From: Robertkochia aurantiaca | Lineage (GTDB): Bacteria > Bacteroidota > Bacteroidia > Flavobacteriales > Flavobacteriaceae | Assembly (NCBI RefSeq): GCF_020166495.1 | Contig: NZ_JAINZS010000005.1 | Span: 248,001-312,000, forward strand | Direction of reading: 5' to 3' | Length of the DNA stretch: 64,000 bases | In this document: positions 53,396-62,097 of the stretch, piece after piece | How the letters are laid out: each line of letters opens with the position of its first letter | How positions within the stretch are numbered: the first letter of the stretch is position 1 | Translations under genes and position numbers: made by a program | Notes under the pieces: model-generated | What the model was told of the DNA's origin: nothing | The model's database searches: none | What the model saw: the letters and a program-made list of their open reading frames with translations, nothing else

Positions 53396-55387
53396 ATGCG
53401 ATTTAAAATACAATCAGAATTTCAACCTACCGGTGACCAGCCCGAAGCCATCAGGCAACTGGTCTCAGGGATAGAACAAAGCGAGAAACACCAGACCCTG
53501 CTGGGGGTAACCGGATCAGGTAAGACCTTTACAGTTGCCAATGTGGTGGAAAGGGTACAAAAACCCACCCTGGTGCTGGCTCATAATAAAACTCTGGCTG
53601 CACAGCTGTATTCGGAGTTCAAACAGTTCTTTCCGGAAAATGCCATTGAATATTTCGTATCCTATTACGATTATTACCAGCCAGAAGCATATATCCCCGT
53701 AACGGGAACGTATATTGAGAAGGATTTGTCGATTAATGAAGAGATCGAAAAATTACGGTTGAGCACTACCTCTTCCCTGCTTTCCGGACGGCGGGATGTT
53801 CTGGTTGTGGCCTCGGTTTCCTGCCTTTATGGTATCGGTAACCCCATTGAATTTCAAAAGAACGTCATCTCCCTGCAACGGGATCAGGTGATATCCCGAA
53901 CCAAGTTTCTTCACCGGCTGGTGCAAAGCCTGTACTCCCGGACCACAGCAGAATTCAATCACGGGAATTTCAGGGTGAAGGGTGACGTGGTGGATGTCTT
54001 TCCCGGCTATGCCGATGAGGCATTCAGGATTCATTTCTTTGGTGATGAGATCGAAGAGATCGAAGCCTTTGACCCGGTTAACAACAACATAATTGAAACC
54101 TATAACCGGGTGAATATCTATCCGGCCAATATGTTTGTCACCTCTCCGGATGTGCTTCAGAACGCGATACACGAGATACAGGAGGATATGGTTAAACAGG
54201 TGGATTATTTCAGGGAGATCGGAAAACCACTGGAAGCCAAAAGGCTGGAAGAAAGGACCACCTTTGATTTGGAAATGATTCGCGAACTGGGATATTGCAG
54301 CGGGATCGAGAATTACTCCAGGTACCTAGATGGGCGTCTGCCGGGAACCCGCCCCTTCTGCCTGCTCGATTACTTTCCTGACGATTACCTGATGGTGGTC
54401 GATGAAAGCCATGTTACCATTCCACAGGTGCATGCGATGTACGGTGGAGATCGAAGCCGGAAGGAAAACCTGGTGGAATATGGTTTTCGGCTGCCGGCTG
54501 CCCTGGACAACAGACCTTTGAAATTCGAGGAATTCCAGGCCTTGCAGAACCAGGTGATCTATGTGAGCGCCACCCCAGCAGATTACGAATTGGAACTAAG
54601 CGGCGGTGTATACGTGGAACAAGTGATTCGTCCCACCGGACTGCTGGACCCGGTGATCGAAGTGCGGCCCAGCAAACACCAGATCGACGACCTGGTGGAA
54701 GAGATACAACAGCGGGTGGAAAAGGATGAACGGGTACTGGTGACCACCCTTACCAAGCGAATGGCTGAGGAACTGACCAAGTACCTGACACGTATTCGCA
54801 TACGTTGTCGTTATGTTCACAGCGATGTGGATACCCTGGAGCGGGTGGAAATCATGCAGGATCTTCGAAAAGGTCGCTTCGATGTGCTGGTGGGGGTAAA
54901 TCTTTTAAGAGAAGGTCTGGACCTGCCGGAAGTCTCCCTGGTAGCCATTATGGATGCAGACAAGGAAGGTTTTCTCAGAAGTAACAGATCGCTGACCCAG
55001 ACCGTTGGCAGGGCAGCGAGAAATGTTAACGGAAAGGCCATTATGTATGCTGATAAAATTACCGACAGCATGCAATCGACCATAGACGAAACCAACTACC
55101 GGAGGGAAAAACAGATAGCCTACAACAAAGAACACAATATCACCCCTACCGCTCTTAAAAAGAACCTGGACAGTGCCCTGGCCAAGTATTCGGTTGCCAC
55201 TTATGCCCTGGAAAAAGAGATCAAAAAGCAGGCTGCTGAACCGGAGGTGGAGTATATGAGTAAAGATAAACTGGAAAAGCTCATAAGGGAAAAACGCAAG
55301 GCCATGGAGAAAGCCGCCAAGGAACTCGATTTTATGGAAGCAGCCCGATTGAGAGACGAAATCAAAGTCTTACAGGAGAAGGTATAA
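53396..55387 (+). CDS. uvrB: Excinuclease ABC subunit B
   Basis: UvrB is the damage-verifying helicase of nucleotide excision repair. The 663-residue product has Walker [11 protein letters not shown] (about residues 38-47), the beta-hairpin [12 protein letters not shown] (about 93-104), DESH near residue 340, [12 protein letters not shown], the QTVGRAARN motif, and the C-terminal UVR domain ([19 protein letters not shown] and [11 protein letters not shown], about 622-660) that binds UvrC/UvrA. The ATG at 53396 gives the exact family start. It ends at a terminator shared with hsp20. uvrA and uvrC are not in the window. Confidence 0.97.
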   Translation: MRFKIQSEFQPTGDQPEAIRQLVSGIEQSEKHQTLLGVTGSGKTFTVANVVERVQKPTLVLAHNKTLAAQLYSEFKQFFPENAIEYFVSYYDYYQPEAYIPVTGTYIEKDLSINEEIEKLRLSTTSSLLSGRRDVLVVASVSCLYGIGNPIEFQKNVISLQRDQVISRTKFLHRLVQSLYSRTTAEFNHGNFRVKGDVVDVFPGYADEAFRIHFFGDEIEEIEAFDPVNNNIIETYNRVNIYPANMFVTSPDVLQNAIHEIQEDMVKQVDYFREIGKPLEAKRLEERTTFDLEMIRELGYCSGIENYSRYLDGRLPGTRPFCLLDYFPDDYLMVVDESHVTIPQVHAMYGGDRSRKENLVEYGFRLPAALDNRPLKFEEFQALQNQVIYVSATPADYELELSGGVYVEQVIRPTGLLDPVIEVRPSKHQIDDLVEEIQQRVEKDERVLVTTLTKRMAEELTKYLTRIRIRCRYVHSDVDTLERVEIMQDLRKGRFDVLVGVNLLREGLDLPEVSLVAIMDADKEGFLRSNRSLTQTVGRAARNVNGKAIMYADKITDSMQSTIDETNYRREKQIAYNKEHNITPTALKKNLDSALAKYSVATYALEKEIKKQAAEPEVEYMSKDKLEKLIREKRKAMEKAAKELDFMEAARLRDEIKVLQEKV

Positions 55388-55391
55388 GACT

Positions 55392-55422
55392 AAAAAAGCC
55401 TCCTGAACATTCAGGAGGCTTT
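55392..55422. terminator. Terminator between uvrB and hsp20
   Basis: The stem AAAGCCTCCTGAA / TTCAGGAGGCTTT with a two-base loop is followed on the plus strand by TTTACT. It is A-rich on the other side, so it may also act for hsp20 on the minus strand. Confidence 0.75.
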
Positions 55423-55473
55423 ACTACTAACTAAACTAACTTAACATATTGAAAAACTACTACAGCTCTTACC

Positions 55474-55908
55474 TTATTTGATATCGATCATGCGCTTTGG
55501 CTTGGGTAAAGCTTCTTCCTTTTTTGGAATGGAAAGCTTCAAAACCCCGTCCTCGTAAGAGGCATCTATCTTATCGCTGTTCACGGTATCAGGTAAGGTA
55601 AAACTTCTTTGGAAAGAAGTATAACTGAATTCGCGACGGCTGTAGTTTCCGTCATCTCCAGTCTCTTCTTTTTCATTACGCTGCTCGGTGGAAATGGTCA
55701 ATACGTTCTGATCGACCTCGATATTGAAATCTTCCTTTTTCACTCCCGGCGCAGCCAGTTCCAGTTCAAAACCGTTATCCTTTTCTTTGATATTGACAGC
55801 AGGAACCCTGTTGTTCATATCGTTCATTCCTCCAAACCAGTCCGGTCTGAAGAACTCTTCGAAAACCGAAGGAAAGGTGTTTGCATTTGATCTTCTTATC
55901 AGACTCAT
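55474..55908 (-). CDS. Hsp20/alpha-crystallin family small heat shock protein
   Basis: The 144-residue chaperone prevents aggregation of unfolded proteins in the cytoplasm. The alpha-crystallin domain (about 38-135) has PAVNIKEKDNGFELELAAPGV at its start, KKEDFNIEVDQNVLTIS, and GVLKLSIPKK near the end. The short N-terminus contains FPSVFEEFF, typical of this class. No signal peptide. It is transcribed away from the DUF2254 gene across a 220-bp gap with a repeated motif cluster (55990-56047) that may be its control region. Probably stress-induced, inferred. Confidence 0.95.
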   Translation of the reverse strand: MSLIRRSNANTFPSVFEEFFRPDWFGGMNDMNNRVPAVNIKEKDNGFELELAAPGVKKEDFNIEVDQNVLTISTEQRNEKEETGDDGNYSRREFSYTSFQRSFTLPDTVNSDKIDASYEDGVLKLSIPKKEEALPKPKRMIDIK

Positions 55909-55989
55909 AGCTATTATATTTATTGGTTTAAATAACTTTTTTAAAATTCACTTTATATAAAACAAAATTGATTCCAACAAGACCTCCAA

Positions 55990-56047
55990 GACAATATGTC
56001 GCTAAAAATCAAACAGATAGCGACAATATGACAGTTGCTGTTGTCGC
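55990..56047. promoter_or_regulatory. Cluster of repeated GCGACA/TGTCGC elements upstream of hsp20
   Basis: In the 220-bp gap between hsp20 and the DUF2254 gene there are three related elements: TGTCGCT at 55997-56003, AGCGACA at 56019-56025 (its inverted copy), and TTGTCGC at 56041-56047. In addition GACAATATG is repeated directly at 55990-55998 and 56022-56030, exactly 32 bp apart, about three helical turns. This looks like a cooperative operator, but no regulator is known to me that binds it. It could instead fold as an RNA hairpin. Confidence 0.45.
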
Positions 56048-56129
56048 AGAATCCATATCTTTCAATGGTTAAAACTCATGAATTGGCAGGTTTTTGCTTA
56101 CCTTAGAAAGAGTAAGATTTTCACCTGCT

Positions 56130-57422
56130 ATGAGAAAACTGTTTAACAGGATCAACCATATTTTTATCGAACTGAGAAGTCAGATCGCCTTCTACCCTTC
56201 ACTCATTGCATTGGCCGGTCTTATATTCAGCATTGTGATTCTCTACCTGGAACAAGCGGGTATTTCAGCTTTTTTCCGGGACAACTTTCCAATTCTGGTG
56301 ATCAGAGATCCCGATACAGCACGCACCTTGCTCAGTACATTTATTGCAGGACTTATTTCGCTGATGGTTTTCAGTTTTTCGATGGTGATGATACTGCTAA
56401 ACCAGGCATCCAGTAATTTTTCGCCAAGGTTGCTTCCCGGGCTTGTCTCCAACCGCAGACATCAGTTCGTTCTGGGAGTCTTTCTGTCAGTGCTTATATA
56501 TTGTATCTTTATCCTGGTATCCATCGAAACCCAGGAACCAGAAGAAAAGATACCCGGATTCTCTGTTTTTCTGGCGATCGTACTGACGCTTATGTGCCTG
56601 GCCACCTTTATCTATTTCATACATTCCATTTCGCTTTCCATTCAGGTCAACCAAATTCTTCAGAACATCCATGATACTTCCGTGGAAAGGCTGGAAAATA
56701 TACTCGAAAAGAATCAGGGGAAATCAGAGGAATTTCCGAAATCAGATGAATGGTTCACCTCTCATGCTAACCGGACGGGGTACTTTCAGGATGTGATAGA
56801 AGGCGAATTACTGAAACTCGCAAAAGAAAAGGAAACTAAAATTCACGTAATCGTTCCCAAAGGCACTTTTATTTTATCAGGTGTTCCCATCATTAAAAGC
56901 GAAAAAGAGCTGGAGGAAGAAGAAATAGACAAGGCACTCAATACGCTGATTTATTCCAAAAGCGAATTACTACGAGACAACTATGTGCTAGCCTTCAAAC
57001 AGATCACTGAGATCGCGATTAAAGCCATGTCACCGGGTATCAATGATCCGGGCACAGCCCTGAGCGCCATCGATTACCTGACAGAATTGTTCTCTTACCG
57101 GATGAAGAAGTCAGACGAGAGTTATTTATTCAATGACGACGATGAACCCACCGTTAAACTGGCGACCGTCTCCTTTCGACATCTGACTTATAATATAATG
57201 GCCGCATTTCGCTGTTATTGCAAGCATGATGTGATCATCGTTCAAAAACTTCTGTTAATGTTCAGATACCTTCTTTACCAGTACAGCGAATCTGACAGTT
57301 ATAAGAAAACCATCAAAAAAGAGATTCAACTACTTGAACGCGATGCCCTTGACAGCATCAGCAATGAGGCCGATAAAAAGGTGATCAGGAACCTGATTGC
57401 TCAACTAAATTCAATATCATGA
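56130..57422 (+). CDS. DUF2254 family membrane protein
   Basis: The 430-residue protein has four hydrophobic segments (about 20-42, 65-90, 115-135 and 148-170) followed by a soluble C-terminal half. DUF2254 marks are STFIAGLISLMVFSFSMVMI and NQASSNFSPRLLPGL in the second segment region, then GVPIIKSEKELEEE and PGINDPGTALSAIDYL near residues 300-315. The family is widespread and uncharacterised. I chose the ATG at 56130; an upstream in-frame frame adds 12 residues. The next gene overlaps by ATGA, so they are co-translated. Confidence 0.82.
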   Translation: MRKLFNRINHIFIELRSQIAFYPSLIALAGLIFSIVILYLEQAGISAFFRDNFPILVIRDPDTARTLLSTFIAGLISLMVFSFSMVMILLNQASSNFSPRLLPGLVSNRRHQFVLGVFLSVLIYCIFILVSIETQEPEEKIPGFSVFLAIVLTLMCLATFIYFIHSISLSIQVNQILQNIHDTSVERLENILEKNQGKSEEFPKSDEWFTSHANRTGYFQDVIEGELLKLAKEKETKIHVIVPKGTFILSGVPIIKSEKELEEEEIDKALNTLIYSKSELLRDNYVLAFKQITEIAIKAMSPGINDPGTALSAIDYLTELFSYRMKKSDESYLFNDDDEPTVKLATVSFRHLTYNIMAAFRCYCKHDVIIVQKLLLMFRYLLYQYSESDSYKKTIKKEIQLLERDALDSISNEADKKVIRNLIAQLNSIS

Positions 57423-57862
57423 GCGAATACCTTCTTTTTCGATACCTGCATTTCCTCAGCCTGTTCATCATGGTAGGCTGTGTGATATCTCAGCAATTTC
57501 TGATCTCGAAAAATTTTGACAGCCACCGAATACGCAGAATGGTACTGAGTGATACGATCTACGGTATATCAGCCATCGTGGTAGCTTTGATCGGACTAAC
57601 ACTTTGGTTCTGGGTAGGTAAACCGGGAGAATTTTATAACCGTAACTGGCTTTTTCATCTTAAAATAGGTCTTTTTATTTTGGTAGGTGTGCTTTCGATA
57701 TTTCCAACCTTATTCTACCTGAAAAGCCGTAAAAGAATTAAAAAAGGAGAAGCGGTTACCACACCCGGCTATATCATTATCATTGTCAGGCTGGAACTGA
57801 TACTGCTGCTATTTATTCCGGTTCTTTCGGTATTGATGGCCACCGGGATAGGGCGTATCTGA
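57419..57862 (+). CDS. DUF2214-like small membrane protein
   Basis: The 147-residue product has four hydrophobic segments (about 8-25, 45-68, 80-100 and 115-140). The first ends in YLHFLSLFIMVGCVISQ, with a His that may bind heme or quinone, as in small DUF2214/CopD-like membrane proteins. It overlaps the DUF2254 stop by 4 bp, so the pair forms a unit. No function is known. It is convergent with the TerB-like gene, 4 bp away, with no terminator between them. Confidence 0.7.
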   Translation: MSEYLLFRYLHFLSLFIMVGCVISQQFLISKNFDSHRIRRMVLSDTIYGISAIVVALIGLTLWFWVGKPGEFYNRNWLFHLKIGLFILVGVLSIFPTLFYLKSRKRIKKGEAVTTPGYIIIIVRLELILLLFIPVLSVLMATGIGRI

Positions 57863-57866
57863 GACC

Positions 57867-58271
57867 TTAGTTGTAGTATGCTTTAAAGATATCGATCAGC
57901 ACGTCAGGCGGGACTACTTTATTGGGAAAATCATCCATCACCTCAAGCACCCGGTCAATCGCATACGGGCTAAGCCCCATTCTCACACCGAATTCCTTGA
58001 GAGTTACGATCTCATTAGGGTGAATTTCATCATCGATATTCATGAGTAACACCAGGCGATGAAGCTGAAGAATTCGCCCTGACTCCTCTCGCGGAGGGAT
58101 AAATGGTGTATTTGGCTGTCTGAAAAGATGATCGAATTCTTCCTTTTTCACTCCCAAACGTTTGGCCACCCGGTAAATGAATTCATATTCCCGGGGGTTG
58201 ATGTCGTGATCAGACCGCACCAGATGGATCATTTCCGACAGGAGACTTAAACGTTCTTTCTTATGGTTCAT
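57867..58271 (-). CDS. TerB-like helical protein
   Basis: The 134-residue all-helical protein looks like two copies of the TerB-type acidic metal-binding helical hairpin: LLSEMIHLVRSDHDINPREYEF near residues 10-31 and LVLLMNIDDEIHPNEIVTLKEF near 72-93. Similar short Flavobacteriia proteins are often misnamed excinuclease ABC subunit B, although they share nothing with UvrB. TerB-like domains are linked to stress and phage/tellurite resistance systems, but no ter gene is adjacent here. The role is unknown. Confidence 0.72.
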   Translation of the reverse strand: MNHKKERLSLLSEMIHLVRSDHDINPREYEFIYRVAKRLGVKKEEFDHLFRQPNTPFIPPREESGRILQLHRLVLLMNIDDEIHPNEIVTLKEFGVRMGLSPYAIDRVLEVMDDFPNKVVPPDVLIDIFKAYYN

Positions 58272-58331
58272 GCGGGAGCATTTTGTGTGAAAATAACCAA
58301 ATAAAGCCTATTTTTAAAAATTTATCGACAT

Positions 58332-59150
58332 ATGAACAGGATATTTATAATTTTCATCTTCGCAAGTCTGGCCTGGACAGGTTACGGTCAGTCACAGACA
58401 ACAAGACTTCATACCTTCAACCTGGAAGCTCCCCAACTTGATACCATTAGGAGCATAAGCGTTTATCTTCCTTCTCAATATGAACTGAACGAGAAACAAA
58501 GATATCCGGTACTATACCTGCAGGATGCACAAAACCTCTTTGATGATGCCACATCCTACGCAGGAGAATGGAAGGTCGATGAGACCATCGACAGTCTTGA
58601 TCTGCAGCTGATCGTTGTAGGCATCTCGCATGGTGAAGGGAAACGCATTGACGAGCTCACCCCTTATCCGCATCCTGAGTATGGGGGTGGAAAAGCAGAC
58701 GCTTACCTCGATTTTCTCTCCAGGGAGGTAAAGCCCTATATCGACAGCCATTTTCGTACCCTGCCGGATCGCGAGCATACCTGGATCGGCGGAAGCTCGC
58801 TGGGAGGTCTGCTGTCTTTCTACACCATGTTCGAACAGGCGCCACTTTTCTCGGCAGGCATCGTATTTTCTCCGAGTTTCTGGTTTAACGATAAAATATT
58901 TGAGTTACCTCAAAAGACAGGTATACCGGAAGATCTGTTGATCTATATGGCCTCCGGCACAGAAGAAGAGGAAAGCACCGGGATAAACCAGTCAAGAATG
59001 AAAGGCATCCTGCTGAGATCAGGAATGAATCCCGACCATCTGCGAAGCGAAATGATTACGGGAGCCGCCCATAATGAAGCCTTTTGGTCGAAAGAGTTTC
59101 CTAAGGCCATCTCCTGGCTTTGGAACAAAAAAATAAGCTCCGGACATTGA
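58332..59150 (+). CDS. Exported alpha/beta hydrolase (esterase D-like)
   Basis: The 272-residue product has a signal peptide (about 1-20, ending GYGQ) and an esterase D/enterochelin-esterase-type alpha/beta hydrolase domain. YPVLYLQDAQNLFDD holds the oxyanion-side loop, GGSSLGG (about residues 154-160) contains the nucleophile Ser, and the HNEAFW segment near the end supplies the catalytic His. It should hydrolyse an ester in the periplasm or at the surface; the substrate is unknown. A hairpin acting for the opposite strand overlaps its last codons. Confidence 0.85.
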   Translation: MNRIFIIFIFASLAWTGYGQSQTTRLHTFNLEAPQLDTIRSISVYLPSQYELNEKQRYPVLYLQDAQNLFDDATSYAGEWKVDETIDSLDLQLIVVGISHGEGKRIDELTPYPHPEYGGGKADAYLDFLSREVKPYIDSHFRTLPDREHTWIGGSSLGGLLSFYTMFEQAPLFSAGIVFSPSFWFNDKIFELPQKTGIPEDLLIYMASGTEEEESTGINQSRMKGILLRSGMNPDHLRSEMITGAAHNEAFWSKEFPKAISWLWNKKISSGH

Positions 59151-59162
59151 GCCAGGAGCTTA
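59127..59162 (-). terminator. Minus-strand terminator overlapping the esterase gene end
   Basis: The stem TAAGCTCC / GGAGCTTA (59134-59141 and 59155-59162) is followed on the minus strand by a run of T (complement of AAAAAAA at 59127-59133). It ends the gene at 59183-59518 but its left arm lies inside the esterase coding region. Confidence 0.6.
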
Positions 59163-59182
59163 CTGATGAATACTGATGTGGT

Positions 59183-59518
59183 CTATCTGACGGTAAAACG
59201 TACCGGTAGCACGTAACTTTTACCCGGCGCGATATCCTTGCCGATCTTCTGATAGTTCAGACGATTCTTGATATACTGTTCGGCCCTGAGATCATTGGTC
59301 TCGATATTGAGAACGACGATCTCCTGCTTGTCATTGATCACGATCTGTACTCTGGCCTGAATATCACCTTCTGCGAAGGTAAAGGCAGGCTTTTCCAGGA
59401 GCCTGGAAATAAGGTCGGTGATCTGAGGATCAACAGGGTTTGGCTCTGAGGCCGTAAGTTCATTGGTCAGTCCTGAGATGAGCAGTACAAGAACCAGAAG
59501 CATTTTTGAAATTTTCAT
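59183..59518 (-). CDS. Small exported protein, function unknown
   Basis: The 111-residue product has a signal peptide (about 1-23) and a small beta/alpha domain. The segment ARVQIVINDKQEIVVLNIETN and the tail GKSYVLPVRFTVR resemble the C-terminal domain of TonB-like proteins, which bind periplasmic partners, but the match is weak. It has its own promoter (59545-59575) and terminator. Similar short exported proteins are frequent in Flavobacteriia. I cannot assign a function. Confidence 0.65.
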   Translation of the reverse strand: MKISKMLLVLVLLISGLTNELTASEPNPVDPQITDLISRLLEKPAFTFAEGDIQARVQIVINDKQEIVVLNIETNDLRAEQYIKNRLNYQKIGKDIAPGKSYVLPVRFTVR

Positions 59519-59544
59519 GATTGTTCGTTTTTTTGATTTGATCC

Positions 59545-59575
59545 CAAAATTACAGGCAGAATGTCATTTATACAA
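59545..59575 (-). promoter_or_regulatory. Promoter of the small exported protein gene
   Basis: On the minus strand TTG at 59573-59575, a 20-bp spacer and TAATTTTG at 59545-59552 match the Bacteroidota two-box promoter. The transcript would start about 20 nt before the ATG at 59518. Confidence 0.55.
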
Positions 59576-59879
59576 CTACATACCAGACACTTAACCCATT
59601 CATAATTTTGATAACAATGCATTAATTCCGTATCCCTGACGCACTAATCGATCCACTCACCGATGAAGCTTTTGAGGCAGGGAGATCTGAAGTCACAAGA
59701 GGACAAATTAAGTTTGCCCGTTCATAATGAAGATAAGTTAATGAATGGCGCTTTTTTATAGTAAATAACCCTCCTGTTTGAAGCTAAATGATGAATACTT
59801 AGCAACAAAAAGTCTGTTTTATTACAGATCACATAATACCCCGTGTACACCGGCACAGGCTAACCTAAACTTTACATAT
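59576..59879. other. Intergenic stretch without a gene
   Basis: Between the small exported protein promoter and the sucC terminator I find no convincing reading frame, RNA gene, repeat or hairpin. The sequence is AT-rich and has stop codons in all frames. Confidence 0.5.
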
Positions 59880-59907
59880 AAAAAAAGCCCGGGAGTTTTT
59901 CCCGGGC
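59880..59907 (-). terminator. Terminator after sucC
   Basis: The stem GCCCGGGA / TCCCGGGC, with a short T-rich loop, is followed on the minus strand by seven T residues. It is 24 bp past the sucC stop. Confidence 0.83.
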
Positions 59908-59930
59908 CTGTATGAAATATGTCGTTATGC

Positions 59931-61124
59931 TTATTTAAGCACGTCCTGAACTTTATCAGCCGCTTCCTGGAATTCAATAGCCGAATGCACCGCAAGGCCT
60001 GAATTATCGATCAGTTCCTTAGCGATCTCAGCATTGGTTCCCTGCAGACGTACGATGATCGGAACATTGATGGCATCACCCATGTTCTTATAGGCATCAA
60101 CGATACCCTGCGCTACACGGTCACATCGAACGATTCCTCCGAAAATATTTACCAGTATAGCTTTTACGTTCTCATCTTTAAGAATGATACGAAAGGCAGT
60201 TTCTACCCTTTTTGCATCTGCCGTACCTCCTACATCAAGGAAGTTGGCCGGTTCTCCACCTGCCATTTTGATCAGGTCCATGGTAGCCATCGCCAGTCCG
60301 GCTCCGTTCACCATACAACCTACATTCCCGTCAAGATTTACGAAATTCAATCCGGCAGCCTTAGCTTCCACTTCGATCGGATCTTCTTCTCTCAGGTCGC
60401 GCATCTCGGCATAATCCTTATGACGATACAAGGCATTATCGTCAAGGGTCACCTTGGCGTCAACAGCCATGATCTTATCATCTGAAGTCTTCAGTACAGG
60501 GTTGATCTCGAAAAGTGAAGAATCAGAGTTTTCGTAAGCTTTATAAAGGGCTGTTACGAATTTGGTCATCTCCTTAAAAGCGGTTCCGCTCAATCCAAGG
60601 TTAAAAGCAATTCTTCTGGCCTGGAATGGAAGTAAACCTACATTAGGGTCTACTTCTTCATGAAAGATAAGATCAGGGGTTTTTTCAGCCACCTCTTCAA
60701 TATCCATACCTCCTTCGGTAGAATACATGATCATGTTTCGTCCTTTACTGCGATCCAGTAATACGGACATATAGAATTCAGAAGGCTCGCTGTCTCCCGG
60801 ATAGTAAACATCTTCTGCAACAAGGACCTGGTGTACCTTTTTCCCTTCTTTGGAAGTCTGAGGTGTAACAAGCTGCATCCCGATGATCTGCTCTGCTATC
60901 TCTTCTACTTCCTTGAGGTTCTTGGCAAGTTTCACACCTCCGCCTTTACCACGTCCTCCGGCATGTACCTGTGCTTTGATCACGTGCCAACCGGTTCCGG
61001 TTTCCGCGGTAAGTTGCTTCGCTGCATCAACAGCTTCCTTGGCATTATGAGCCACAATTCCTCTTTGAATGCGAACGCCAAAACTTGCAAGTATTTCCTT
61101 TCCTTGATATTCGTGTAAATTCAT
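59931..61124 (-). CDS. sucC: Succinyl-CoA ligase (ADP-forming) beta subunit
   Basis: SucC pairs with SucD to convert succinyl-CoA to succinate with phosphorylation of ADP in the TCA cycle. The 397-residue product has the ATP-grasp domain (about 1-240: MNLHEYQGKEILASFGV, KAQVHAGGRGKGGGVKLAK) and the C-terminal ligase domain with DGNVGCMVNGAGLAMATMD, GGEPANFLDVGG and FGGIVRCDRVAQGI. Length is standard. sucD is not adjacent; separate loci are usual in this family. A -7-like box lies upstream. Confidence 0.96.
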   Translation of the reverse strand: MNLHEYQGKEILASFGVRIQRGIVAHNAKEAVDAAKQLTAETGTGWHVIKAQVHAGGRGKGGGVKLAKNLKEVEEIAEQIIGMQLVTPQTSKEGKKVHQVLVAEDVYYPGDSEPSEFYMSVLLDRSKGRNMIMYSTEGGMDIEEVAEKTPDLIFHEEVDPNVGLLPFQARRIAFNLGLSGTAFKEMTKFVTALYKAYENSDSSLFEINPVLKTSDDKIMAVDAKVTLDDNALYRHKDYAEMRDLREEDPIEVEAKAAGLNFVNLDGNVGCMVNGAGLAMATMDLIKMAGGEPANFLDVGGTADAKRVETAFRIILKDENVKAILVNIFGGIVRCDRVAQGIVDAYKNMGDAINVPIIVRLQGTNAEIAKELIDNSGLAVHSAIEFQEAADKVQDVLK

Positions 61125-61154
61125 AACGATGTGTTCAATGTTTTAAAAGCGAAA

Positions 61155-61162
61155 CAAAAGTA
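61155..61162 (-). promoter_or_regulatory. Putative -7 box for sucC
   Basis: On the minus strand TACTTTTG matches TAnnTTTG, about 30 bp before the sucC ATG. A TTG 21 bp upstream (61184-61186) could be the -33 box. Confidence 0.45.
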
Positions 61163-61296
61163 ACAAATGGAGTTTAATATACCCAAATTAATTCCGGTTC
61201 ATCAACAGGCTGAGATACCTTCGCGATGGCGGTCATGTTCGGAAGATCTGAATTTGGCAGAAAAACAAAATCTGATCCCTGAGACACATCGCCTTT

Positions 61297-61941
61297 TTAT
61301 AATTTAAAGTCCTTAAAGTCAAGCGGATCAAAATTTCGGAAATGCCCGTTCATTTGTATCAGTTTTTTGGTGGTATTCACCTGCTCGATGATCGGGATCA
61401 CTTTTTTCAGATGTCTTTCGACATATCGCAGGCGCTCTGACTCCCTTTCCAGTTGCAGGAGATGGTACTCCTGTTCCAGATTAAGACCGATTTTATGTGC
61501 CAGATCATAACTTCTGAAGCCCTCAACGCTCAAAGCCTGAAAACCTACACCTATCAGCTTGTAAAGTTCTTCGATAAGATCGATCACCCGTATACGCTGA
61601 CTGTCAACACCGTCATCTATATTTTCCAGGAAGACCACGTCTCCACCGCTGTAAAGCTTCCCGGGTAAAGGGTTATGGAAGGAAGTAATTCTGAAGACGC
61701 GGCTTGCTCGGCAGATCACATCAAGTTCTCCCGAATCATAGCGTTTGGCAACCTTGTGAAGCGACACTTCACTTCCGTAACCCAGCTTCCCCTTGATGTA
61801 GGTAGGAATACCAAAGGTCATATTCTGCTCTTCACAATCCTTCAATAATTCGCGGTATCGCATTTCAAATATATGTAATGGAACCTTTTCCCCCGGAAAT
61901 ACGACAATCTGTAACGGAAATAATGCTAATGGTTGACTCAT
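61297..61941 (-). CDS. LON peptidase substrate-binding domain protein
   Basis: The 214-residue product consists of a stand-alone LON N-terminal (PUA-like) domain without an ATPase or protease. It shows SQPLALFPLQIVVFPGEKVPLHIFE near residues 2-26 and MTFGIPTYIKGKLGYGSEVSLHKV near 40-63, then a helical C-terminus rich in Leu, Glu and Arg. In many bacteria such proteins are of unknown function and may bind unfolded protein. It is divergent from lysA across 156 bp. Family clear, function unknown. Confidence 0.85.
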   Translation of the reverse strand: MSQPLALFPLQIVVFPGEKVPLHIFEMRYRELLKDCEEQNMTFGIPTYIKGKLGYGSEVSLHKVAKRYDSGELDVICRASRVFRITSFHNPLPGKLYSGGDVVFLENIDDGVDSQRIRVIDLIEELYKLIGVGFQALSVEGFRSYDLAHKIGLNLEQEYHLLQLERESERLRYVERHLKKVIPIIEQVNTTKKLIQMNGHFRNFDPLDFKDFKL

Positions 61942-62039
61942 CTGCGATTTTGTATAAATTTACGGAATTATGAAAACAAGAGGCGAAAACGAATTGTTAT
62001 AAATGAAACTTTTTGTTTTATTTTGAAAAGTATCCGCTT

Positions 62040-62047
62040 TATTTTTG
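62040..62047 (+). promoter_or_regulatory. Putative -7 box for lysA
   Basis: TATTTTTG matches TAnnTTTG and lies 50 bp before the lysA start. Neighbouring TTG triplets (62013 and 62023) are at non-standard spacing. Confidence 0.38.
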
Positions 62048-62097
62048 CCCGAAACCATGAACCAAACTACTTTTACAACCGTTAAAAAATTACAGTG

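Noticed and set aside
57867-58271. Excinuclease ABC subunit B label for the 134-residue protein
   Set aside because: It is a known misannotation in Flavobacteriia. It has no Walker motif or helicase domain and looks TerB-like; true uvrB is at 53396.
61206-61219. GGCTGAGATACC, resembling the conserved core of a TPP riboswitch
   Set aside because: The rest of the riboswitch (the GAACCTGAT and TAATGCC-type segments) is missing, and on that strand the next genes are antisense. It is a chance match.
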